From Paramacrobiotus metropolitanus (lineage: Eukaryota > Tardigrada > Eutardigrada > Parachela > Macrobiotidae): a stretch of DNA of 64,000 nucleotides. The notes beneath the pieces are model-generated. The model was not told where the DNA came from and made no database searches. It worked only from the letters and a program-made list of their open reading frames with translations. Where the stretch lies: contig NW_026570258.1 in the NCBI RefSeq assembly GCF_019649055.1, positions 496,001-560,000 on the forward strand. The letters are read 5' to 3'. Positions 37,443-49,111 of the stretch are shown here, piece after piece; the stretch's first letter is position 1, and each line of letters opens with the position of its first letter. The translations under genes and the position numbers were made by a program.

Positions 37443-39857
37443 TTACGTCAGTGCAGTTGAATTTGTCGGCGAAAAATGATGGCGACTGCCACCTTCATCG
37501 CGGGATTCCTTTAGCTGCAGGATGAATGTCCCATAGGAAAACAGAATGCCAACCATCTAGAAAACCGATAAAAACTATTAAAAGATATATGTAATTTAAT
37601 TATCAATCGAAAGTTTAACAAATTCCTTTAATTAACGATACATACATATAGATAAACTGTTTTTAACCAATGAAATCTTTACAAAATCATTTTAATTAAC
37701 AATAAAAAATTGTAGCAGGTTTTTTTAAAATTGCTGATATAATAATTTAATTATTTTAATTAATGACAGAAAATATTTGGATCAACTTGTCTAACTATTT
37801 GTAACTAACTAAGTATTTGTAACGATACAAATGCTATGAAAGTGCATGGGTTATTGATTAAAAAAATGTTATAAAAGTAGTTCAACCAAAAAAAGCGACG
37901 GCTGACCGTCGCAATGAAAGAGCGATCCACCAGAACAATTCCCGCGATAGAGAAGCCGGTCGGTTTTGCTGTGACACGGTGGAGAGTGGCCAACAGTTTG
38001 GTGCTGCCTTTATTACCGTCGGTCTCCGCGTTGATCCTGTCTTGCAGTTCATCGGAAATGTCAGCCTGTAATTTTTTTTTAAATTTATATGTACATATTA
38101 ACATGTATGAGCATTTAAAATAAGTTTGCTGTATATGAGTTTAGTTCTATGTAGTTTGTCAAATTTTTATATACTTGTACTGTTGTACATGCATATAAAA
38201 GTGGTTTATATTTAAAATTTACGAATTCAAAAAGTTATGCTAGACAGGCCAGGCTAAATTATTATTCGCATTATTTAAATCTACTCGTTCAAAAATTTAA
38301 ATAACCTGTTCGTGCACGTAAATCATAGAGAGCGTAATGGTCAGCAAAACGATCAGCAGGACAATTCCGCTCTGGATCTGCACACCGGCCGATAAATACA
38401 CCGTGGAACGCGATCCCGCGACACTGTTGATGATCCACACAATCCACAAGGTCGCTTGCAGATAGAACAGCAGGAAAAACACACCCATGTGATCGGAGAA
38501 CCGCTTAATGCACCGGCACAATGTGGTATGATCCTGTACTACGGTATCTACCAGCTCGGTGTCCGTCACGCAGCGGAGACGCTGTTTCATCCGATGACAC
38601 AACCGTCCAGAAACCAGGCACACCAGAAAGCACATCCCGATGATGCAGTACACCGCGGCGATGCGCATCACGTTGAGGATGGCGAAGGTGTGGGTGAGGA
38701 GAGTGGAGGTCTGGAAGACGGTGATCCCGTAGTGGGCCGCCCAGAAATCCGCTTCGATGGTGGCCGCACGGCGCAAGGACAGCCGGAACCAGGCAGCAGA
38801 TTGATACCTGGAAAAATTTACCGTTTTTCCTTTTTTGGGCGGTTACTCGTTTTCTCTATCGACTCTTTTTCTCTATCGGTCTGAAGGAAATGACCCGGTA
38901 GGGGGGGGGGGGGTTCCAAATTCGTGTACATGCACGAAAACTCTCACTTTCGCGCACGTCCAATTTTGTATTGGTTTCTGAGATTCTGTCGTCCCGATGA
39001 TTTTGTTTAGTGTTGCCGTTTGTTACGAAAACATTTTCGAATACTATTTAGTAACATTTTCGTTGTCGTAACGAAAACTAAACGTCGGAGCGTTACGAAA
39101 ACTAAAAGTCGTAGACTTTTAATTTTCGTTATGATTACGGAAAGTTACATTGTATTCGTATGCGTTACGATTACGAAAACGAAAATTTTTTCGTTCGACA
39201 ACACTAGATTTACAACCAGCTTGTCTCCATGGCACTAACACAGCGACTATAGAAATTCACGGGTTACGCCAAACTCCAGACTACACTACAGTTACACTAT
39301 TTACGCTCTACATGGTTAAACCGTCGTTAGAAGAGGAAAACCGTTATTTCTTCGACGTACAGTAATGTCGTTAGCGCTGTCAACAGAACGGTAGACAGGG
39401 TGACCAGAAACCCGGTCTCGTGCGGTGTGAAGTAAGCCTCTTCATAGCGACGTATCCGCTGAATGCACGCGCTGATACCCCTCCACTGCACAGCGATGGA
39501 TACCGCCCCTACGAACACCACGACATCCGCCAGTTTCGAGCACATGTTCTCGATGAAACTATCCAGCGTCCCGGTTAGATCGTGAAGAAACAGTGGAATC
39601 ACCACCAGGAACAGGTACACGCAGCGGAGTACGGTAAAGATCACGATCCACAGATATGCAAAGACCAGGGAGAATGTGGATGCACTGGTGTCGTGTACTG
39701 TAAATAAAGGACAGATTCCGCAGGTTTTCAGCATCAATTCACATAATTTCATCCAGCCATCCAGGATCGTCGTTACCGGTTTGTGGGGCGCGGTTGTGGC
39801 GGTAGGATGGATACGCCGGCTAAAGTGTTTTTGTAGGGTGGTCATCACGAAGCGCAT
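37443..39857 (-). CDS. Gustatory-receptor-family protein, copy 1, four exons
   Basis: Seven-transmembrane chemoreceptor of the arthropod-type GR family, expected at a sensory or gut cell surface. Exons are 39857-39361, 38807-38306, 38065-37907 and 37556-37443, giving 423 residues. Hydrophobic spans include YLWIVIFTVLRCVYLFLVVI, VVVFVGAVSIAVQW, VYCIIGMCFLVCLVSG and FFLLFYLQATLWIVWII. Exon 4 encodes TM7 with SYGTFILQL (residues 393-401), matching the TYxxxxxQF signature in form. The introns before the last two exons are phase 0, as is usual in this family. Intron 1 (39360-38808, donor GTACGT, phase 2) splits the codon for Leu in LLYQSAAW and is absent from copy 2. That intron contains a poly-G run and a MITE. 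Ligand unknown. Confidence 0.82.
38895..38915. repeat. Poly-G homopolymer
   Basis: A run of about 13 G residues lies within intron 1 of gustatory receptor copy 1. Its length may be unreliable in the assembly. Confidence 0.8.
39008..39206. mobile_element. About 199-bp MITE in receptor intron 1
   Basis: The ends are TAGTGTTG and CAACACTA, inverted copies of each other. The interior has repeated TTACGAAAAC / GTTTTCGTAA-like motifs in both orientations. hAT-type MITEs often start (C/T)AGTGTTG, so this class is likely, but I see no clear 8-bp target duplication. Confidence 0.5.
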
Positions 39858-40814
39858 GGTTCGTATACCGTTTTGTATCTGGTTGCGAGAGATGCTAGAA
39901 ATACGGTTTCGCGTACAGGCTTAGCGAATAATCCCGCAACACCGCTCTAGCTGTTTATATCAATACAGTGATAAACACTGACAAGGACCGTTGGGAGAGA
40001 CTATCAAATATTTGCGTTCAGTGTCGCATAAATGGCTTTGCACCTTTGCTCAAGAAGCATAAGCTTTGTAATTTACATACTGTTGTGGGAATTAAAGGAA
40101 CCAGTGCATGCACCAAGCGTGTCAGTCGATACCATGTGAATACAGTGGACTAACTGGACTTTATAGTTCATAAAGATCTGACACGTGCCGCCCCCAGCCG
40201 TATAGCGCTATGCGTATGAGTGGATATGCAGTAACTTCGTTTTGAAGTCCAGTGTCTGATACTTACTACTAACTTTATGTATTTATTGTTAAGAATGAGA
40301 TCAAGTCTGTGCTATATGCGTCAAATTCATACGGCACTGAGGTTAGTTAGAAGTATAGACTCTCTTCTTATCCTCTGATTAGGATTACGCGAGGGAAAGA
40401 TAATTTTGACCGGGTATGTTTGGTACGAGTATACAGAGTACGATGTCAGTTTGGTGATGGTTAATACAATAGTTATGTGGTAGTCAGTGACTCAGTGCCC
40501 GGAGGTAACAATCTAGTAAACGTCAGAATTAAGGTTATTTTCGTAGCCATCGTGGTACTACCGTAGAGTATATCACTGCAGGGGTATCACAATGTACAAG
40601 AAACATAGGAATCACACATTCTGTGTTCTGTCGACAACAGAAATATTGTAACGAATAGTATGGCAAACAAAATGGCAAACAAACGTTCTGCACTTTGTGA
40701 ACAAACTAGCGCTAGTTGACACAGTACGAGTAAATTTCTTATTAACCACAGACGAAGTTGCATTTTGAGAAAAATTTTGTTCTGATTTTATTTGTAGTAC
40801 GTTTTCACTGTGTT
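39858..40814. other. Spacer between tandem receptor genes
   Basis: No coding exon seen. It should contain the promoter of receptor copy 1 (start 39857) and the 3' UTR of copy 2 (stop 40815-40817). Confidence 0.45.
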
Positions 40815-42408
40815 TTACAAAGAACTTTCAGTTTGTACTAGAGTAGTTATATTGGTAATGGTACATAAAGTGTTATGATCGGCACTGCCACCTTCGTTAC
40901 GGGATTCCTTCAACTGAAGAATGAAAGTTCCGTAAGTGAACAGAATACCGACCATCTAAAAACAAAAACGATACAATAAAACTTCGCTGTACGCATTTTT
41001 GTATAGCAGTACTTATATTCTACGAACCGTCGCAATGAAAGAGCGGTCCACGAGAACGATTCCGGCAATGGAGAATCCAGTTGGTTTGGCAGTCATGCGG
41101 GACAAACGTGCTAGCAGCTTGATGCATTTACTGTCGTTGGCTTCTACGTTAATTCGCTCCTGTACTTCGCAGGAAATGTCAGCCTACACGAGAATAAAAG
41201 ACCCTGCCAAAATAATTTGATTATTAAACCTCAGAAATCGTTACATCATTTTCCCAGTTAGTCGCTAACCAATAACCTGTATCATGCAGCCATTCTACGC
41301 TTCGCTCACAAAAATCTGGTGCACTTTGATGCTATGATCCAGTAGATCCTTGATTTTGATGATATAATACATCTGCTTTCCGGGAACATGGTACAGTACA
41401 AGTTCTAAACCAAACACCAACCTGCTCGTGTACGTAGATCATGGCACATGTGAAAATAAACAAAACAATCATCTGTGCAATGCCGCTCTGTATTTGCACC
41501 CCGGCCGACACGTACACCGGGGAATTAGCACTCCCGCCAGCCACACTATTGATTATCCAGGCAATCCACATAGTGGCTTGTAGATAGAACAGCAGCAGGA
41601 ACACCCCCAGATGCTTCGAGAACCTCTCTATATCGCGACACAGCGCGACCTGATCCTCTACTACCTTATCAAAAATCATGGTGTCTCCAACGCAGCGAAG
41701 ACGGTGTTTCAGTCGCTGACATAACCGTCCAAAAACCAGGCACACCAAAAAACACACCCCGATAACGCAGTATACCGAAGCCAAGCTAATCACGTGGAGG
41801 AGGGCGAAAGTAGAATTCAGGAAGGCGGAGGTCTGGAAGACGGTGACCCCGTAGTGTGACGCCCAGAAATTAGCTTCGACGGTGGCCGCACGATGCAATG
41901 ACAGCCGGAACCAGGCAGCTGATTGGTAGAGTAGTGTCGTTAACGCTGATAGCAGAACGGTGGAAAGGACGATTAGTAAACCGGTTTCGTGTGGTGTGGA
42001 GTAAGCGTCTTCGTACCGGCGTATCCGCTGGATGCACGCGCTGATGGCTGTCCATTGCGAGGCGATGGAAACCGCCGTAATGAAGATCATTACGTGACTG
42101 AACTGGGAGCAGGTGTTCTCGATGATACTGTCTAAAGTCCCGGTGAGATCGTTGAGGAACAACGGAACGGCTATGGAGCACAGGTACATGCTGCGGAATA
42201 TGGTAAAAGTCATAATCCATAGGTACGACAAGACTGTTGAGGATGTGGATGTGCTGATGGTGTACGCGAATAATGGACAAAGTCCGCTGATTTTCAGTAA
42301 GGACACCCATAATGCTAACCAGACATCCAAAACTGTACTGATCGGTTTGCGCGATGCTTTCTTAAGATGGATAATGTGTTGGTAAATTGCCGCTATGGCG
42401 AGCTGCAT
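40815..42408 (-). CDS. Gustatory-receptor-family protein, copy 2, three exons
   Basis: Tandem paralogue of the receptor at 37.4-39.9 kb. Exons are 42408-41422, 41183-41028 and 40955-40815, all phase 0, giving 427 residues. The first exon is continuous across LLYQSAAWFRLSL, where copy 1 has an intron. Shared blocks include ISACIQRIRRYE, TPHETG, YVSAGVQIQSGIA and FSIAGIVLVDRSFIAT. TM7 in exon 3 carries TYGTFILQL (388-396), an exact TYxxxxxQ[FL] match. The C-terminal tails diverge after LKESR. No breaks. Ligand and expression site cannot be told from sequence. Confidence 0.85.
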
Positions 42409-43160
42409 AGTTCGGTGGCACCGTAGCTATAACTCTGCAGATGGTGAAAGCCAGGAGTGAGAGTACTTTCGAGGGTGCGTTACTACCTTAACTGCGTTGA
42501 AGCGAAGCACCGGACGCCAGCAATGGTAGTTCTTGGGTTAATCAGACTCCCTGAGCATGAAACCTTTGGACATTTGTTGTACGTTGTTAAACGCGTCAGC
42601 GATGCAGTATCCATTTCACGCTTAGTCAAGTGCACCTAGAATATTTCGAGTAACGAGCTGCTGCATAGGCCATAAAGTTTTCCCATGGCGCCGGCAAGAA
42701 TCACTGAATAGCATTGACGCGTTGATTATCGTTGAACAGTATTGAAGTAGCTGTAAATTATCCACAGACCACAAACGATTAACCAACAGACGGGAGAAGC
42801 GCGCAGTAATTGTATCGGAAAAGCGTTTCTACTATTGCAGTTCCTTGTGGTATGCTCTACCAGGTAGAGTATATGCCGATAAAATCCTTGCAGATCCCGA
42901 TTGGATAACGAGAGTTGAATGGATTAGCACTTAGCAGTAAATCTACTCGTAGCAATTTAGCCGACCGACACGACAACCGTAACTGACCACATCAGCAGCT
43001 GCTTGAAAATTTGTTTATATCAGAAAGAATCAAAGACTGTGCACTTGTATACCTAATCGATCAACAACGGGGACTACATGTCTCGTTAAAAAATGCTATG
43101 GGAAAGGTCAAGCGTAACCAGTAAACAGACGTTGATGGAAAGCTACGAATCGCCCAGTGA
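42409..43160. other. Upstream region of receptor copy 2, no gene seen
   Basis: The first few hundred bases should hold the promoter of receptor copy 2. No coding exon is supported. Confidence 0.4.
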
Positions 43161-43240
43161 AATACGATTACTCTTGTATCCATAGCACTGGCTGTAGACT
43201 TTCTCCTGACAAAAAAAAAACGCATTTAGTTATGTAGGGA
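43160..43240 (+). pseudogene. Remnant resembling the signal-peptide exon of the 43.99 kb ORF
   Basis: The stretch ATACGATTACTCTTGTATCC and what follows matches the start of the ORF at 43989 at roughly three bases in four over about 60 bases. The frame has a TAG and an A10 run. It looks like a decayed duplicate of a small secreted-protein gene. Confidence 0.35.
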
Positions 43241-43988
43241 AGTCTCGGTGGGATTTAACCGAATTCATTCCGAATGCCGTTCATCAACGGCACGATGTTC
43301 CAAATTCCAGCACCCGGGTGAAGTCAGGATCGACACAAAACTGCTGTCCCTGATTGGTAGGTGGTACCTGCACTCTGGCAAACTTTCCATCCACCGTGCA
43401 CACCGGTACATAGGGATTCTTCAGTTGGACGGCTACAAAATGCAAAAATAGAACGACTTCGCATGTTGTCTCTACTGCAAAATTATGCTATACCACAATA
43501 TTAGATCCACGCTCTAAGAGCATCTCAAGTCGAACTGGTTAATATTCGAGAGGGAAATTGTGTGCAGGTTTAGAAACAGAATCGCCAGATTCCGATAAAT
43601 ATGTGTAAATATGGTACGCTCATGGTAGCTGGTCAGAACAGATAAACACGATATGGTGCAACCACTAAGACAACATTCATCCGCTTGCATACTTAGACAC
43701 CGATTAGATTTGCCGTAAAATGCCATAAATTTTGGCATGAGATGCCAACAAAATTTAAACCAGCAATTTATGTCAATCGTCGGTACCTTGCTGGCGTGCT
43801 TTCACGCATGAACACTTGCCCACGTTGTGGTACAGTCCGATCGGTGTTCGATCGCGGAGAATGCACCGCTCACTAGGAGAAATATCTGAAGTGCCAACAA
43901 ATCCAATCAGTGTAAACGACAATGCGTGCGTATTTGGCAGGATCACCACTCACCGCCATCCGTCGCTCCCAGGAACAGTGTGCCAATA

Positions 43989-44273
43989 ATGAATACAACT
44001 ATTCTTGTATCCATTGCCCTGGTTGGGGATATTCTTCCTGGCAAAAAGAAAATCACTGCCTACAAGTGCCTAACCGAAGTGATTCTCCAAGCCGAAGCAC
44101 GCTTCTGTTTAACAGCCGCTCTGCCACGTGTTGAGCTACCGTTGGTCTACCGTAGGAAATGGTACTGCAAATGCACAGACACCGACGGTGTACCGTTTGA
44201 TCTTTTGACTGAATACTACCGACTGTGTGTTCATAATTTCATGCACAAAATAATTTCACACCAGTTGCGGTAG
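43989..44273 (+). CDS. Small candidate secreted protein, 94 residues
   Basis: The ATG at 43989 opens a frame starting MNTTILVSIALVGDILPG, which has the length and hydrophobicity of a weak signal peptide. The remaining 75 residues contain five cysteines (KCL, FCL, YCKC, LCV) and a basic end. No family is recognised. Support comes from the signal-like start and from a decayed similar stretch 0.8 kb upstream. An additional exon is possible because the odd cysteine number is unusual for a small disulphide protein. Confidence 0.35.
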   Translation: MNTTILVSIALVGDILPGKKKITAYKCLTEVILQAEARFCLTAALPRVELPLVYRRKWYCKCTDTDGVPFDLLTEYYRLCVHNFMHKIISHQLR

Positions 44274-44969
44274 TTGGCCTGTCGAGCATGGGTTGGGTCA
44301 AAGTGCCTCGAGGCAGCCAGCATCGACATACGCGGCATAGAGGAATAAACAGAAGCGTTTCTGCACCCGGTACACTAATTGGTAAAATATTAGGCTAAAC
44401 AAATAGTTTCGCCTTTCGTCTCTGCTTTACTGAATTTCTGGCTGCATCACAGTGCTTACAAACTGCTGCAGCAAATCACGCTTATCTCAAAGATGTGCCT
44501 TTTTGTTGTATAAGTGTGGGCCGCTCTGCTTCTCAAAAGAGCACCAATGGCGATCTAGTGAGCCGATTAATTCACAGCTTGGCTGAGATCTGCGATCTGC
44601 AGCGTTTTTTTATGTTGAAGAACTCCGGGCTAATGTTACTGTGCTGTCAGTTTGTTCCGCTAAATTTTATAAAACACAGCCTCGATCTATTATCGCTACG
44701 AGACAACGTCGAATAACCGAGTGTGCGCTGTTTGTAACAGCACCGGCAATGACGAGTTTAATTTTTCTTTCACTAAGAAAAGTGACCGCTGTTTGTAACT
44801 GTACAACCGTAAATTAATAGAAAAGCGCTTCATCGGAGGAGCACGTACACGAAAGATTTCACAGCACTAATTATAGATTTCTACAAAGATCCAACTGCAA
44901 ATCGGGTATACCAAGGCTGCAAATCGGGTATACCATCGCATCAATGGAAACTGAATGTAACTGCCGGAA
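44274..44969. other. Intergenic, no gene seen
   Basis: Short open frames lack motifs. The 3' UTR of the minus-strand secreted protein should begin below 44970. A GCAAATCGGGTATACCA unit is repeated twice near 44896-44930. Confidence 0.4.
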
Positions 44970-45995
44970 TCATTCATCATTGTCCACAAACTGTACATCG
45001 CCTGCAAAATGATCAGCACGTGATATGTATTTACGAATAATTGCGAATATGATCCAAACGTAATATTTCATACCATTTGCAGTCACTTTCCACGATGGCT
45101 TTCCCTTATCACGGTGCTCGTAACCGGAGGTTGCCAGTCCTCCAATGTACGTTTTCCCGGCATCGTTATCAATGGATACACCGCGGCAACTCCAGTTCCT
45201 GCCTAAATCGTTGTTTAAAATACAGGTCCCCAAGTATGTCTTTTTGTTCTGGGGCGCGTCCCTCAAAGCATCATCAAACGCGGACGCTGTAAAAATCATA
45301 CTTCTGTTGAATTCTGTTGAATCATACTTCTGTTGTAACAGCAAGACGGTGAATTTAAAACTGTCTGTACTTTTTAGTAAGTTACCATGACTTTTATTTT
45401 GTTTTGTTGAAAAATATTATTAACGATTTGTTATAATTGTGGAAATTTATAATAAAATAATTTATTTCAATTTCATACTCATAAACCTGCACATTTTCGA
45501 CTCACCGAATTGTTGTTTGGATATGACATCCCCGTTGGAGGTGACGGGTGGATCGCTGCACTTGTAAAAAAAGAGCGGAGTGTTCTTTTCATCGTTCAGT
45601 CGTTTTTGAGGGATATCATTAGACGCCGGGCGGTCGTTGAGTAGTTTATCTCTGTCCGCTTTCGATGCATAGGTGCATTTCTTCTGGCATCTTTTTTCAC
45701 CGTTGCTGTAAAACCGGCAAAGGTACGCCACGGGCGGCAGCGCGAATGGATCGTCTTCCGCCAATGCCACAGCACAGACTGAAAAATATAAGAGCAATTA
45801 CTAATTAATGAGCAATTAATTATTGCCTAAATATTTAAAGAACTAATTACCCAGTTTCCTCAAGTAATGTTAATGATAAAGTCACAAATTAGTTAACTGA
45901 CTACTGTAAAGCGTAAATCGGCAAATATTTTCAGTTTGTTCGATGAAGTCTCTCTTACCGCTTAAAATGACGATTAAGCCGATCAGCTTTGTCAT
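44970..45995 (-). CDS. Secreted cysteine protein of unknown family, three exons
   Basis: Exons are 45995-45959, 45778-45506 and 45286-44970, joined in phase 1 each time, giving 208 residues. Residues 1-19 (MTKLIGLIVILSVCAVALA) form a clear signal peptide interrupted by intron 1, a common layout for secreted proteins. The mature part has cysteines in CRFYSNGEKRCQKKC, YKCSD, GTCIL and SCRGV, a D/K/N-rich middle and a W-containing stretch. The last part (YYVWIIFAIIRKYI) is hydrophobic. If a further GTATGA donor near 45076 is used, this tail would be replaced by an exon not seen. No enzyme motif or known toxin or lectin fold is recognised. Role unknown. Confidence 0.65.
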
Positions 45996-47000
45996 GGTAT
46001 TGCAATTTAGCAAAACGAGGAAGTCCTACAGCGAAATCGACACCGAGATAATCTGCGTGAACAGAGAGGAAAACACCGGTTTATAACGGCGGAGCGGATA
46101 TGTTTGCTCACCGCTCCGAAATTTTTTTGTTTGTTCCTGATGACCGTCATAGCTGACATGTAGTGGTTGTGTAAGAAAGGTAATTATCTTGGAAAGACGG
46201 ATGACACGTATGCTGGAAAATCTGCTGATTTAGATTTGCAACACCCTGTTTGACCGGTCCTTCTTCTGGAAAACAAATATAGTCGGAGCAAACCAGCACT
46301 TCTGCTCGTGGAAGAAGTTTTTTTGTTCCGGTTTCCGCTGTTGCGTTCAGCCAGCTTTTTCCAAGCAACTGTCTCTGTAGAGTGTAATCGGTCGATAACT
46401 CTGACAATGAAGAAACCCCGAGAATTAGGCATCAGTTGTAAAATAATAGAATCCAGTCACCGCATCTGAGAATCGCCGACGCTGTAGGTCATCTGTTGTT
46501 CCAAACCATAAATTTATTGAACTGCAATAGCGCATCGATTTCAGCAACTACCTGGATTCGTAATGCTAATGCTGTAATTTGCTGTCATTTAGTGCTGTAA
46601 TTTGATTCTTCTTTGCTAATGGATCTTCAAGTAATTGGAGCTAACTTGGTAATTGTAAGGCCCTAACCGGCTCTCTACCTACCCTAGATTGTAATTGATC
46701 ATTAATCTATTTTATATAAAAATTATTCTTATTGCGATCAAGTTATAATCTGTGTTTAAGAAAGCTGTTGGTTGATTGTTTGCGGTGCCGGCTGCAAGTG
46801 ACTGTCGTTTACAGTTCACCATAACGTTTTACTTCTACACGTCAGGGCTAACTTGTTTGGATACTCGTACAGAAATAAAACTTATGTATAAGGCAATCAA
46901 AAAAAGACCAAGTAATCGCCACCCAACATGATAAGTACCGCAATATTGTCGCAACTCGGGCGGTTCCTCGCGCTAATGGAAGTCGAAGCTGAGGCGTAGC
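45996..47000. other. Intergenic, no gene seen
   Basis: Probable promoter of the secreted cysteine protein near 46.0-46.1 kb. The open frames around 46.15-46.43 kb overlap each other and show no motif. Confidence 0.4.
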
Positions 47001-47131
47001 CATGGCGCACAATCCATGGTTTCACAGCTTCTTTCTGCCGTTGGCTTCCATCGCGATTCATGAATAATTCATGAATCGCGATGGAAGCCAACGGCAGAAA
47101 GAAGCTGTGAAACCATGGAGTGTGCGCCATG
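47001..47131. repeat. Near-perfect 131-bp palindrome
   Basis: Arms 47001-47065 and 47067-47131 are inverted copies with a one-base spacer and one mismatch. The centre is GATTCATGAAT/ATTCATGAATC. It would extrude as a 65-bp hairpin. Confidence 0.95.
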
Positions 47132-47244
47132 AGCCAAACAGGAACCATCCATCGCTGCTTATAATTATTACAAGCAGGACGCGCGGCGCGTAAGCGCCGC
47201 GCTGAAGCAGCCACGGTTTCAATGGGCTCAGAAGTGTGGGTACC

Positions 47245-47435
47245 ACACGCGTGGCCCGCGCTCAAGCTCTGACTCAGACTCTGACCGCTCAAACTCTGAC
47301 TCTGACTACTCAAAGTCTTGACTCTGACTGTCCAAACTCTGACTCTGCCTCTGACTGAATAACCTAAGAATAACCTAAGAAAACTAAGAAACCTAGAAGT
47401 TTAAGAAGTCTAAAAAATCTCAGAATCTAAGACGG
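47245..47435. repeat. CTCTGACT and CCTAAGAAA simple repeats
   Basis: Repeats of GACTCTGA / AAACTCTGACT occupy about 47268-47358. Several AACCTAAGAA units follow, the same motif that forms larger arrays at 50.5-50.9 and 56.7-57.0 kb. Confidence 0.7.
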
Positions 47436-48527
47436 ATTAGCTCAACGCTAGCGCAAAAAACCTGACTGATTGGCGATTGACCGATTTCCTATAGCATATG
47501 GCACTGTAGTTATTCACCAACTTCTCCTTTAACCGTTTGCCATTCGTAATAACGATGTTTGGTTTGATTTCATTATAGGCGACTGCGTTTGAACAAGGAA
47601 GAACGAGTTAGGCATATTACCGCTACTTATCCGAGAAAACCAAAGTAAGGAATGCTGAGGCGACGCAGAAGACTCCCTTGCCTGTTGAGGAACAGGGTTG
47701 GGCGTTGCCGCTGCCCGTGCTGAAGGAGATCTTCCAGTCACTGGACACCGTCGACCAGCTGCGTTGTCGTCGCACCTGTCAACTGTGGGAAACGCTGCTG
47801 ATGTCAACGGAGCTGCGGCAGGTGGTGCGTGTGGTGCGACAGAAGAACAACTGCAGTTTTGTCGGTATACGCGCGGCAACTACGCCATGTACGGCTGCTT
47901 CGTCCACCACCCCACGCCCGCCCTCCGCACCGTCTGCATCCGGGATATCGACGTGCGCTCCGAAATCCGCTGGACGACGCGGATGCCGATGAAGCGGTGG
48001 ACCTGCTGAAGAACGTATTAGACGACGCCGGCATCCGTCTCGAACGTTTGATCTTGTCCCGACGATCCATCCAGCTCATGGAGGTATCCGCAACCGATCG
48101 ATGGACACTGAGAACGTTGTCCGCCGATGTGACCGTGATTATGACCAAGTTGGTGTCGTGCTGCCAGCGTTTGGTTCTGGACAAGTACACACTGGCCGTG
48201 CTTGGCAAGAATTACCAGCCGGTGATTGAAATCCGCATTCCCGCTGCCGTCTTCACGCCGGGACAAATCGGCTGGATGGAGATGCTGGAGCTGTTGGAGC
48301 AGCATCTGTACTGTGAGGGGTTGCCGGTAGATATGCAGCGCATGGCCCAGACCTTCGCCCAGGGGATCAACAGTGAAGTGAAAGCCGGGAAAGTGATGGA
48401 GGTACAGCGCAGCATTGCTATGAAGAGTGTTATAAAGTGCATAGCAGCTTTCTAACAAAAAATGGGATTAAGGAAATGCTGAGCAATCGCTATAGAAGTA
48501 TGTATCTGTACTTGCTTAGCACAGCGG

Positions 48528-48535
48528 CCACAGCC
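48528..48535. repeat. Left 8-bp target duplication CCACAGCC
   Basis: It matches 53846-53853 exactly and flanks the hAT-type element. Confidence 0.85.
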
Positions 48536-49111
48536 TAAGGTTGTTAACGGTGCGGTTTTTTACCAGTGCACCGGTGCAATTTGAAAAAATTGCGGTGCGA
48601 TTTTGAAAAATAAATTGGTACAGGCGGTGCGGTTTTTGAGAAAAACCGCACCGACGCACACCGGTGCGTTTGGGAAACCGCGTTGACGTACACCGGTTAA
48701 CCACCGGTTAATTGACGATATTCTTAAATTCATAATTATCATAAATAATACTTATGCGATGACGCTGCACGCTGTGCTCACGCCCACGGGAAGCACGATC
48801 GTCCCAGATCGTACGTCCAAATCGTATAAAAACTGACAAGTACTGTAATCAGTGCTCACTCACACTGCCTACTCCCTAGTTCAACTTGTAGCTGCTGCAG
48901 CAACCGGGTTACCATAAGAAAGAAAATGTGTAGCATTGCTGCGCAAGAATATGACAATTTGATTTTCCACGCTCTACATTGAGTTTGTTTTCGTCGCAAA
49001 AATTCTTAGAGAATTTGTTTTCGATATTTACGTTTTCGTGACAGTTTTGCTACGACTGGATACATCCTGCTAGTGATGCCCTTAGAAGGCTTAATGCTAG
49101 CAGTGTCAAGA

